This document shows positions 1-7,936 of a stretch of DNA of 24,887 bases, one piece after another. The stretch lies in NCBI GenBank assembly GCA_019308985.1, contig JAFDHB010000101.1, positions 1-24,887 on the forward strand, in the 5' to 3' direction. Numbering within the stretch: the stretch's first letter is position 1; every line of letters starts with the position of its first letter. Source of the DNA: Deltaproteobacteria bacterium. GTDB lineage: Bacteria; Desulfobacterota; DSM-4660; Desulfatiglandales; HGW-15. Position numbers and translations under genes: made by a program. A model generated the notes under the pieces. The model was not told the origin of the DNA. It made no database searches and saw only the letters and a list, made by a program, of their open reading frames with translations.

Positions 1-3000
1 GAGGAGGTCTGCTCGCGGGAGATCATGCGGACCCAAGGACGGCAACCGAGGATACTGCTCACGAATGTCAAACAGCTCGAACTCCTGCTTACCCGGCAGG
101 TGGACGTAGAACTTTTCAAGGATGCACGGCTGGATTTTCTTGTATTCGACGAGGCTCACACCTTCTCCGGGGCGCAGGGGGCGGAGGCCGCCTGCCTGAT
201 TCGGCGGCTGCGGGCCTTCTGCGGCCGCAAAGAACAGGACACGGTGTGTGTGGCCACATCGGCCACCATTGTTGACAAAGATTATCCGGATGCAGCCCGC
301 GATTTTGCGGCGCGGTTCTTCGGTGTGCCAAAGGAAGAGGTGGTCACGGTTGGAGAGGCCTATGAACCTGAGGCATGGACATCCAGTCGGATTGTGCCTC
401 CAGAACCCTCAAGAGACCCCGCAGGGATCCTCAATGAGTGTGTGTCAGCCGTGGAAGATGCTTCCGGAGAGGCAGTTCGGAGCGTGTATCGGGAACTCGC
501 GGGTAGTGATCTGGCGGGAGAGGATTGGCAGGCAGCGCTTCACGAGGGGCTGTCACAAAACGAAATCTTGTTTCAGTTAAGCGAGTCGCTGGCTGCCCCG
601 AGGACCTTTCACGAGCTGCCTCCGGAACTGGAGAAAACGATTGGCCGGCCGGTGAGTGAGGCGGAGATCCTCTGCTGGCTCACCCTGGGCGCGGCCGCAC
701 AGGTCCATGGCAGGCCGCTCCTGAGGCCGGTAGTCCACGGGTTCATTCGCGGGATCAGCGGAGCCGTGGTGAGTTTTCCAAAGAATCGGCAAGGCCCCAG
801 GTTGTGGCTTGCTGCCGAAGACGAGATCGAGGCCGGAGAGGGAGATGAAAAACACGCTCATTTTCCCGTTGCCACCTGTACTACCTGCGGACAGCACTAT
901 TTCATTTCCTTTTTGAAGGATTTTGAGTTCAGCGGCAAGGCCCCCGGTGGAGGCGAGGCCGCAGGGGATAGCTTTTTTTGGGAACCTCTGGCGGAAACCG
1001 AAGGGGGCAGGCGGGTCGTGCTGCTGGGTCACCTGGTCGGGGGAAGTGACGATGAGGACCTGGAGGATCACGCGCGCACAGCAACGCTCTATTTTTGTAG
1101 GCACTGTGGTGCGGCCCACCCCCGGGAGGTGGGGCGATGCCTCCACTGCGGTGCAGCCGGTGAAACGATCACCCTCTATGCGGTGCGTCAGCAGGAGGGC
1201 AAACCGGGTGTCCTGACCAGCTGTCTTTCCTGCGGGACCAACGGGCGGCGTATCGGCAGCCAGTACAGAGAACCTGCACGCCCGGTTCGAGCGACCACCG
1301 TTGCTGATGTGCACGTTCTTGCCCAGGACATGGTTCACAACTCTGACAGGCAGCGACTCCTGGTCTTTTGCGACAACCGGCAGGACGCCGCTTTCCAGGC
1401 GGGATGGATGAAGGACCACGCGCGCCGTTTTCGTCTTTGGGCCTTGATGGCAGAGGCCTTGAAAAAGGGTCCTCAATCAGTCGGCGACCTGGCCCGCAAT
1501 ATTGACGATGTGCTGGAAGAAGATGACGCCCTTTCCCGGGCCCTGGTGCCGGAAGTCTGGGAAGTGGTTCTCAAAGAGGGCAGCGGCGGACGCCACCAAC
1601 AGGAGCGGCGCAAGTTTCTGCGCATCCAGGTGCTAAGGGAAGTCACCCTCCCCCCCAGGCAGTCGATCGGCTTGGAGCCCTGGGGAAGGATGAAGGTGGA
1701 GTACGAGGGACTGGATGCTTCCCTTTCGTGGATTCAGGAAAATGCCCGCAGGTTGGCGATGCCGGCCGAGGATCTTCGTGACGGGGTTGCAGGCTTGCTG
1801 GACTACCTGAGGCGGAAGCGGGTGTTGTACGACCCCGAGCGGGAGGTCTTCACCAAGTACTGGATGGAGGGAGACCTGGAGGTGCAGCAGGGGTACATGC
1901 CCCAGATCGGCAACCCTGTAGGGACGAAGCTTCGGCGTGAGCCGACTGAAAAGAAGGAACTCGTAACCCAGTGGATCAGCGACCGAGGGGATACAACGAT
2001 TAGGCAGATAGCGCGAAAGTGGAGGGTTGAGCCCGATGAGACAGAAGCATTTCTTGAGAGCCTCTTCAATTTTCTCCTGGAACAGGGCCTGTTGACACCC
2101 GTGAGGCTTAAAGGCTCCAGGGGCAAACCACTGCCCAATATCAGCGGGGTGTATCAGGTCAATGGCGCTCGTCTGCGTCTCCAGCAAAACCACGGCGTCT
2201 GGCGCTGCAAGAACTGCCGCCGCCGGATAACACGCCGAACACCGTGGCAAGTATGCCTGGCCTGGCGTTGCAACGGGGAGCTTGAATTTGTGCGGGAAGA
2301 CCCGGACAACTACGATCTGCAACTGCTCGACCAGGGATACTCGATGCTCCGGCCGGAAGAACACACGGCCATGGTGCCCCATGATGAGCGGGAAAGGCTG
2401 GAAAACCTCTTCAAGGGTGGGGGGGACGCGGTCAATACCTTTGTATGTACCCCAACACTGGAGTTGGGCGTAGATATCGGCAAGCTGGATGCAGTGATGA
2501 TGCGCAACGTACCACCCCTTCCGGCCAACTACTGGCAGCGGGCCGGCCGAGCCGGGCGGCGGCACCGGATGGCCGTCATCATGACTTACTGTCGGCCTGT
2601 ATCCCATGATCGTGCCTACTTCAATGACCCGGTCAAGCTGCTGGCAGGCAGGGTGGATCCACCGGCCTTCAACTTGAGAAACGACGTCATGGTGGCCAAG
2701 CATGTCCATGCAACCGTTATCACCAGGCTTCATCAATACACGCGAGACAGTTCCCGTTCGGATGAGGAGCGCCGAAGAATAGAGGAGGTGCTCACGGAGT
2801 GCCTGCCTTCCCGCGTTTCGGCCTACCTTTTTGAAGGGGGGTTCGTCCGAGAGAACGCCTTTGATCTCTCTCCCTTGAAAGAGCTGGTAGAGTCAAATTT
2901 GCAAGACTTGCGAGATTATGTGAGTAGTGCCTTCCGGCAGGGATGGCCCGAGCTCGATGCGGAGGTGACAAAGCCAGAGGCCTTGCAAGGGCACATATCG

Positions 3001-4590
3001 GGAATGGTTGCAGGGCTCGATGAGGTAGTTTCTCGCTTAACGCGACGCCTGCGACTCGTCAATGTCGGTGCCACTAATGCCATAGAGCGTTCTGGACGTT
3101 TCGGCTACCCTATCTGCAAGGTTTGCGGGCAGAGTGTCTCGCCTCTATCATCAGACAAGCAGCTTGAACATTTCGAAAAGTCCCATCAGGAAAGATGCGG
3201 TCGGGCGGTAACGCCGGTGGGTTTCTATGCAGACGTGGTAGCAGACGTTTTGTCACTGCCAGAGTGCCCGGACCAGATCACTGCTTACAGTGTCCTTGAA
3301 GCGCTTCGGCTGGCTGCCACACATGTGCTCGATATGCATATGGAGGATCTTCAAATTTTGGTGATCGGACATGTAGACCGTGATGAAGTGGATGCCCTCC
3401 TCTGGGACCCAATGCCCGGAGGTTCGGGACTCCTTGAACAAGTCTATGGTCGCTTCGATGAGATTACCAGAATAGCCCTGGAAATCGTGGAAAAGTGCTC
3501 CTCCGTGTGTGAAAAGTCGTGTATTGATTGCCTTCAAACCTTCCGCAACAGTTACTACCACAAGCACCTAAACCGGATGGTGGCACAGGAGTGCCTCGAG
3601 GCCTGGGGGACACACCTTGTCCTGTCCCATCAGATTCCGCCAAAGCAACCTTCAAAAGAACCGGGCGAGGGGGCCTATCCCGTAAACGAAGCTGAACGGA
3701 AGCTCCGACATCTGCTCCTGTCAGCAGGATTCGAAGAGGGAATCAGGGGCAAGCAGATTCGTCTTGATCGGGCCATAGGAACCACAATGCCTGATGTGAT
3801 TTATCGGGCAGACTACCATGAGGAGAATGAAGGCATCTGCATTTACCTGGACGGCCTGAGCGGTCATCTCCACGGAAATCCCCAAACAGCGGAGCAGGAT
3901 AGACGGATCAGGACATGGTTGGGCAACAACGAGTATGACGTCATCGAGATCGCCGTGAGTGACCTGGACGACGAAGAGGCCATGACGCGCCATTTCCGCA
4001 AGCTCGCGTCCTACTTGCGTAAAGATCAGTTGCGGAAATCCCTTGCTAAAGACACCTCATGGTTCAGACTGGCCAAGGAGAAAAAAGGCGAAAGGGAACG
4101 CAGGGGACTAAGACTTGTGCGGCCGTCCCAGGAAGAAAAGTATGTGAACTGCGTGCCGCTGGTGCCCCTCAGGCTAGCCGCAGGTGCATTCAAAGATCCC
4201 CAGAGCCATGGCACGGAAGATTGGGACTGGGTGGAAATTGACACCCATCGCCGATTGCGCCCGGGAATGTTTGTTGCACAAGTCGTTGGAAAATCAATGG
4301 AGCCTTTTATACCGGACGGTTCTTACTGCCTCTTTTCCGCGCCGGTGCCAGGAACACGCCAGGGCAAAATAGTGCTGGTCGAGAGTGACGACCCTCTGGA
4401 TCCGGAGACAGGTAGTCGTTACACGGTAAAACGTTATGAAAGCGAAAAGGTCACCTCAGAAGACGGAACCTGGCGACATATCAAGATCACCCTAAAACCG
4501 ATCAATCCTGACTTCCAGCCCATCGAGTTGACATGCGAAGAGGAGGGCAGGGTCCGAGTCGTCGCTGAACTGCTAGAAGTCCTGGAGTGA
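1..4590 (+). CDS. DUF1998-type DEAH helicase fused to Vsr-like nuclease and LexA/S24 self-cleavage domain (5' partial)
   Basis: The frame is open to the first base, so the N-terminus, including helicase motif I (Walker A), lies outside the window. Residues are counted from the first internal Met (base 25). Seen: DEAH at 42-45, SAT at 79-81, four zinc-type CxxC pairs (285-288, 358-361, 372-375, 400-403), the motif IV region around 442-460, a further Cys cluster at 728-749, and motifs V/VI ([17 protein letters not shown]) at 812-846. The DUF1998 region ends in a four-Cys cluster (C1158, C1162, C1166, C1169), as in MrfA. Residues 1221-1335 resemble Vsr endonuclease: E1222/E1224, PD at 1256-1257, YLDG at 1274-1277 with H1281, and D1292. 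Residues 1377-1520 are a LexA/UmuD-like S24 domain with an AAG site at 1385-1387, SMEP at 1424-1427 and TVKRY around K1469. Relatives are MrfA, DruE and the DISARM proteins. A defence or repair role is inferred. Domain calls are strong; the function is not known. Confidence 0.9.
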   Translation, partial: EEVCSREIMRTQGRQPRILLTNVKQLELLLTRQVDVELFKDARLDFLVFDEAHTFSGAQGAEAACLIRRLRAFCGRKEQDTVCVATSATIVDKDYPDAARDFAARFFGVPKEEVVTVGEAYEPEAWTSSRIVPPEPSRDPAGILNECVSAVEDASGEAVRSVYRELAGSDLAGEDWQAALHEGLSQNEILFQLSESLAAPRTFHELPPELEKTIGRPVSEAEILCWLTLGAAAQVHGRPLLRPVVHGFIRGISGAVVSFPKNRQGPRLWLAAEDEIEAGEGDEKHAHFPVATCTTCGQHYFISFLKDFEFSGKAPGGGEAAGDSFFWEPLAETEGGRRVVLLGHLVGGSDDEDLEDHARTATLYFCRHCGAAHPREVGRCLHCGAAGETITLYAVRQQEGKPGVLTSCLSCGTNGRRIGSQYREPARPVRATTVADVHVLAQDMVHNSDRQRLLVFCDNRQDAAFQAGWMKDHARRFRLWALMAEALKKGPQSVGDLARNIDDVLEEDDALSRALVPEVWEVVLKEGSGGRHQQERRKFLRIQVLREVTLPPRQSIGLEPWGRMKVEYEGLDASLSWIQENARRLAMPAEDLRDGVAGLLDYLRRKRVLYDPEREVFTKYWMEGDLEVQQGYMPQIGNPVGTKLRREPTEKKELVTQWISDRGDTTIRQIARKWRVEPDETEAFLESLFNFLLEQGLLTPVRLKGSRGKPLPNISGVYQVNGARLRLQQNHGVWRCKNCRRRITRRTPWQVCLAWRCNGELEFVREDPDNYDLQLLDQGYSMLRPEEHTAMVPHDERERLENLFKGGGDAVNTFVCTPTLELGVDIGKLDAVMMRNVPPLPANYWQRAGRAGRRHRMAVIMTYCRPVSHDRAYFNDPVKLLAGRVDPPAFNLRNDVMVAKHVHATVITRLHQYTRDSSRSDEERRRIEEVLTECLPSRVSAYLFEGGFVRENAFDLSPLKELVESNLQDLRDYVSSAFRQGWPELDAEVTKPEALQGHISGMVAGLDEVVSRLTRRLRLVNVGATNAIERSGRFGYPICKVCGQSVSPLSSDKQLEHFEKSHQERCGRAVTPVGFYADVVADVLSLPECPDQITAYSVLEALRLAATHVLDMHMEDLQILVIGHVDRDEVDALLWDPMPGGSGLLEQVYGRFDEITRIALEIVEKCSSVCEKSCIDCLQTFRNSYYHKHLNRMVAQECLEAWGTHLVLSHQIPPKQPSKEPGEGAYPVNEAERKLRHLLLSAGFEEGIRGKQIRLDRAIGTTMPDVIYRADYHEENEGICIYLDGLSGHLHGNPQTAEQDRRIRTWLGNNEYDVIEIAVSDLDDEEAMTRHFRKLASYLRKDQLRKSLAKDTSWFRLAKEKKGERERRGLRLVRPSQEEKYVNCVPLVPLRLAAGAFKDPQSHGTEDWDWVEIDTHRRLRPGMFVAQVVGKSMEPFIPDGSYCLFSAPVPGTRQGKIVLVESDDPLDPETGSRYTVKRYESEKVTSEDGTWRHIKITLKPINPDFQPIELTCEEEGRVRVVAELLEVLE

Positions 4591-5001
4591 CTCGTTGTTT
4601 ATGATGATCCAATGTTCTGAAATTGGCTGTATACGCTAGAAATATCGTTTTGAGCCGGTGGAGTCAAAAATGACCTAGAATCGGATCACTGAGGAAAAAA
4701 ACCAGGAACTCACCTCACGCCATGCCCGCGAAAGCGGGCATCCAGCAGTTCTGCGGTTGATTTCTATGGTCTGGATTCCGACTGGGGTGTTTATCCTGCA
4801 CCTCAGATGCGGGGCCGGAATGATGAATAGAGGGTCCTTTGTTCCCAGGATTCCTCAATGCAGTGCTGGTATTTGGTTCTTGCCGGTAACGGATAACGTC
4901 TTTGGGCACCTATGAGATAATGTTTTGTTGATCCAAGAGTCTTACAAAGCGATCGGCCTTTCGCTTCTATGTCATAAGAACTTGGAAGAGAGGATTGAGC
5001 C
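4591..5001. other. Intergenic gap between the helicase fusion and the radA-like gene
   Basis: This 411-base stretch has no open frame with convincing protein character. Its centre holds one dispersed palindromic repeat (4722-4780). The last 15 bases carry the ribosome-binding site of the radA-like gene (GAGAGGA). I see no clear intrinsic terminator after the helicase stop and no strong sigma-70 promoter. It is therefore open whether the downstream four genes share the helicase transcript. Confidence 0.6.
4722..4780. repeat. Dispersed intergenic palindromic repeat (GCCCGCGAAAGCGGGC type)
   Basis: ATGCCCGCGAAAGCGGGCAT at 4722-4741 is a near-perfect hairpin. It is followed by TCCAG at 4741-4745 and the inverse CTGGATTCCG at 4771-4780, so a second pairing encloses the spacer. 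On the minus strand it would read as the pseudo-peptide MPAFAGM. That peptide is a familiar spurious translation of a small repeat abundant in proteobacterial genomes, related in form to the Neisseria dRS3-type repeats. It is non-coding. Its presence marks this gap as a place where mobile repeat DNA has landed. Confidence 0.7.
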
Positions 5002-6258
5002 ATGCCCAAGATAAGCGATATCGAAGGTAAGGGGAAAGAGGGACTGGACATATCCGGACTGCCTTGGCTGAAGAAAGCTGTAAGCTCTGACTTGATAAAA
5101 GGTGGGATTTATCTGCTCGCTGGCGAGCCAGGAATTGGAAAAACAACGTTGTCCCTTCAGGTGCTAGGGGAATTGGCCAAACAAGGTATTAAGGTTCTGT
5201 ATCTGCCTACAGAGCAGAGCATGAGTGACGTAAAAAGAGTATTTGGCAGACTCTTTAGATCCGGAGCTGGCAGGGCTGAAGATAATCTTTATGTTGATAC
5301 AATAGACGATTTGAAAATGCTTCCGTGGTTCCTTAACCACCAAATACTCCCTCCAGAAAAAGAATACCACGGATGTCAGCTAATCGTGATTGACTCCTTG
5401 CAAGGGGGTGGACTTGGAACAAGTGCTGGGCAGGCCTATAAGGCATTATCGGACTTCATTGATACGACCAAAAGTTTAGGCATCACCTGCTTGTTTGTTA
5501 ACCATGTTACCAAAAGGGGAGAGATAGCTGGCCCAAAGGCTCTGGAGCATGCTGTAGACTGTGTAATTTACATAAGACGTGCGCTCCGCCTCAGACCGCT
5601 GTTTGTACCGAAGAATCGCTTTGGCCCAGCCATGCTCGATCCAATAGTCTTGACAATGGAAAAAGAGGGTCTTCGGGAGTCCCCGCACACAACAGCGCAA
5701 GCAACAACCGTTCTTGGTTATAGCGGTGTTGGAGAAGAGTTCGCTGAAGCCCAGGCATCGGTTACCATTCCAAGGTTTGGCTCGCCCCCTGGCTTGAGTG
5801 CTCCGTTTTTACCGGGCAAGAAAATAAAACAGCTATTAAAAGTCCTTGGGACTCTCAAGGATATTGATGTGGTTGACCTGTCCTATGATATTAGTTGCTA
5901 CCTTCCAGGACGTAGAGGATACGTATCAGCCCTTGATCTGCCTATTACTATTGCTTTGCTGAGCTCTTACCTTCATCAGGACGTCGACAACCGATCCTTA
6001 TTTGTTGGAGAGGTTGACTTAACGAAACAGATCAGGCCTCCAGAAAAGACTTATTTAGCTGCCCTCGCTGAGCTTCTTGTCGAGCTTCAGCCTGGAAGGA
6101 TTAAGAAAGTATATTTGTCAGAGAAGAGTGCCATTGATCTAATGGAAATGCGGCCCAATGAGAGCAGACCTAGAGTTGGAGACGTTGTGGAAGTGAATGG
6201 TGTTAGAGATCTTGAATCCCTCCTCCGCGAGATCTGGCCAGCTTTGATGGTCCCTTAA
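5002..6258 (+). CDS. RadA-like RecA-fold ATPase with Lon-type C-terminal domain, lacking the zinc finger
   Basis: This 418-residue paralogue of the recombination helicase RadA/Sms has Walker A GEPGIGKTT at 41-49 and Walker B LIVIDS at 127-132. A segment at 167-191 (HVTKRG, then GPKALEH) matches the RadA DNA-binding loop region. The RadA signature KNRFG is present at 204-208. The C-terminal 150 residues follow the RadA Lon-protease-like fold (for example LDLPITIALLSSYL at 311-324). The N-terminal four-cysteine zinc finger of true RadA is absent: the protein starts directly with the region before Walker A. RadA proteins drive branch migration at D-loops. This paralogue probably remodels DNA or forms a filament for the neighbouring nucleases, which is inferred from position. 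It has a good ribosome-binding site, and the HNH gene starts 25 bases after its stop. Confidence 0.88.
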   Translation: MPKISDIEGKGKEGLDISGLPWLKKAVSSDLIKGGIYLLAGEPGIGKTTLSLQVLGELAKQGIKVLYLPTEQSMSDVKRVFGRLFRSGAGRAEDNLYVDTIDDLKMLPWFLNHQILPPEKEYHGCQLIVIDSLQGGGLGTSAGQAYKALSDFIDTTKSLGITCLFVNHVTKRGEIAGPKALEHAVDCVIYIRRALRLRPLFVPKNRFGPAMLDPIVLTMEKEGLRESPHTTAQATTVLGYSGVGEEFAEAQASVTIPRFGSPPGLSAPFLPGKKIKQLLKVLGTLKDIDVVDLSYDISCYLPGRRGYVSALDLPITIALLSSYLHQDVDNRSLFVGEVDLTKQIRPPEKTYLAALAELLVELQPGRIKKVYLSEKSAIDLMEMRPNESRPRVGDVVEVNGVRDLESLLREIWPALMVP

Positions 6259-6283
6259 TCCTGAGCGACGGAGGTGAGCAAAA

Positions 6284-6778
6284 ATGCCGCCACCTTTTGT
6301 TCCCAAGACAGTTGAGGACATTATTTACTATTACTATGCCAAGCTTGTTATCGCACCATCGGCGGGTTTCGAAAAGAATTATGGCTTTATTATCGACACT
6401 TATAAGCGCCTTAAATCAGGTGAGATTGAAATGTCTCATTATGACCGAGAGATCGAACGTGTTGCAAAAACAGCCAATGAATGCGCTTTTTGTGGGAGGC
6501 GGTCGAAAAAATGCCAGCCTGTCCATGTCGTTCCGAGATCCTTTGGCATTCCCCCTGGCATGCATAATTTGGTGATAGCCTGCGAGGATTGTGCCCAGTC
6601 AAAGCAGGATAAGGATCTCATGTATTGGTGGTGTAGGGAACTGGGGAAGCCGCGAGATGATGTGCCACGGATACCCCTGGGACTTTACCTCAAAATAGCT
6701 TACGAGATGAACAAGATAAATTTCAGCTTGAGGAAAAAGTGCAATGGCTTGGCACGGGTTTTTTCACATATTTCCTAA
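6284..6778 (+). CDS. Small HNH-type nuclease
   Basis: The 164-residue protein has an HNH/zinc-ribbon core in its middle: CAFC at 67-70, HVVP with H81, N95, and C100xxC103 followed by a lysine-containing helix (QSKQDKD). The usual Asp/Glu before the first His is Val here (PVHVVP), so catalysis may be altered. The first 60 residues form an aromatic-rich helical region (IIYYYY at 13-18) that I do not recognise. The start is well supported by GGAGGTGA eight bases upstream. The gene lies 25 bases after the radA-like gene and 48 bases before the phosphoesterase, in the same direction, so it is very likely co-transcribed. HNH proteins in such settings usually cut or nick DNA. The target is unknown. 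Confidence 0.8.
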   Translation: MPPPFVPKTVEDIIYYYYAKLVIAPSAGFEKNYGFIIDTYKRLKSGEIEMSHYDREIERVAKTANECAFCGRRSKKCQPVHVVPRSFGIPPGMHNLVIACEDCAQSKQDKDLMYWWCRELGKPRDDVPRIPLGLYLKIAYEMNKINFSLRKKCNGLARVFSHIS

Positions 6779-6826
6779 GAGAAATTTGTGAATCTTCAGT
6801 TCTAAGAATATCTAAAAAGGTAGGAT

Positions 6827-7936
6827 ATGAAAATATTCCTTACATCAGATGTGCACCTGGGAATGAAGTTTGCCGGGTATCCAAGTGTCCAGAAAGAGCT
6901 TATCGAAGCCAGGTTTGAAGCACTGAAACGGTGTGTGGACATCGCTAACGACCGCGAGTCTGACCTGTTTGTGATGGGTGGTGATCTTTTTGACAGGGTT
7001 TCAGTCTCAAAAGCTGACATCAAGCGAGCAGCAGATATCCTCAGCGACTTTCAGGGAAGGCTGGTCGCTGTGTTGCCGGGCAATCATGATTACGTCACAC
7101 AACGACCAGACGGACTGTGGGCAATTTTCAAAGGCTATGCAGACAATCATGTCCTGGTGCTGGAAGAAAAGAAAGTATACCCCTTAAAGACGTTTGATTT
7201 GGATGTCAATCTCTATGCTGCCCCTTGTGATACAAAGCATTCGGTAAAGAACTATATTGGTTGGGTCAAGGATAGCGGAAAGGACAATGAGGTCTTGTTC
7301 CACATTGGCATCGCCCACGGCAGCCTTGAAGATCTTTCTCCCGATTTCAACAAAGACTATTACCCCATGACCGAAACTGAGCTGTTGCAATGCGGTTTGG
7401 ATATATGGTTAATGGGCCACACTCATCTACCCTATCCGTCAAGGCCAGGGGCCAAGAGCAGGATCTTTTGTCCTGGTACCCCTGAGCCCGATGGGTTCGA
7501 CTGCAATCACGAAGGTAAGGCCCTTCTTCTCGAAATTGATGGGAAGAAAGAGATTAAGGCCAAATTCATCAGCACAGGAACCTATCGCTTTGTACGTGAT
7601 GAAATACAGGTGAGCAGCCAGAGCGACCTTAAGGGTGTAAGAGATAAATATGCCGATCCTTCTAACAAGAATATCCTTTTGAGGCTCAAGCTCGGGGGAT
7701 CTCTTCCAGAAGAGGATTATGAGCAACTCCAAACCGTCCGATTGGAGCTTGAAAGGAATCTTTGCTTCCTTGACTTGGATTCCAGCGAGGTAATGGTCAA
7801 GATCACCCCTGCGCTCATTGAAAAGGAATTTACCGAACATTCCTTTCCTTACAGGCTGTTGAAGAATCTGGTCCAGGAGAAGGATTTTGAGGCACTGCAG
7901 ATTGCATATGAGCTCATTAGGGAGACCCAGAGATGA
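6827..7936 (+). CDS. Mre11/SbcD-like metallophosphoesterase (DNA nuclease subunit)
   Basis: This 369-residue calcineurin-like phosphoesterase carries all the metal-binding motifs: DVH at 8-10, GDLFDR at 52-57, GNHD at 85-88, H164 in AHGS, and GHTH at 197-200. After the catalytic part comes a C-terminal capping region of about 140 residues, as in SbcD, Mre11 and YhaO. The start is preceded by AAGGTAGGAT. Its stop codon overlaps the start of the Rad50-like gene (ATGA), which is the classic arrangement for an Mre11-Rad50 or SbcD-SbcC pair made in fixed ratio. The expected role is manganese-dependent endo/exonuclease action on DNA ends or hairpins under control of the partner ATPase. Confidence 0.9.
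   Translation: MKIFLTSDVHLGMKFAGYPSVQKELIEARFEALKRCVDIANDRESDLFVMGGDLFDRVSVSKADIKRAADILSDFQGRLVAVLPGNHDYVTQRPDGLWAIFKGYADNHVLVLEEKKVYPLKTFDLDVNLYAAPCDTKHSVKNYIGWVKDSGKDNEVLFHIGIAHGSLEDLSPDFNKDYYPMTETELLQCGLDIWLMGHTHLPYPSRPGAKSRIFCPGTPEPDGFDCNHEGKALLLEIDGKKEIKAKFISTGTYRFVRDEIQVSSQSDLKGVRDKYADPSNKNILLRLKLGGSLPEEDYEQLQTVRLELERNLCFLDLDSSEVMVKITPALIEKEFTEHSFPYRLLKNLVQEKDFEALQIAYELIRETQR

Noticed and set aside
577..2736. Long minus-strand open frames (up to 367 codons) opposite the helicase
   Set aside because: They are antisense to a frame with clear helicase motifs, lack any family motif and have low-complexity composition caused by GC-rich codons on the other strand.
4591..5001. An SOS box or LexA operator for the module
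   Set aside because: I looked for CTGT-N8-ACAG and GAAC-N4-GTTC type palindromes and saw none in this gap. The true promoter region is outside the window.
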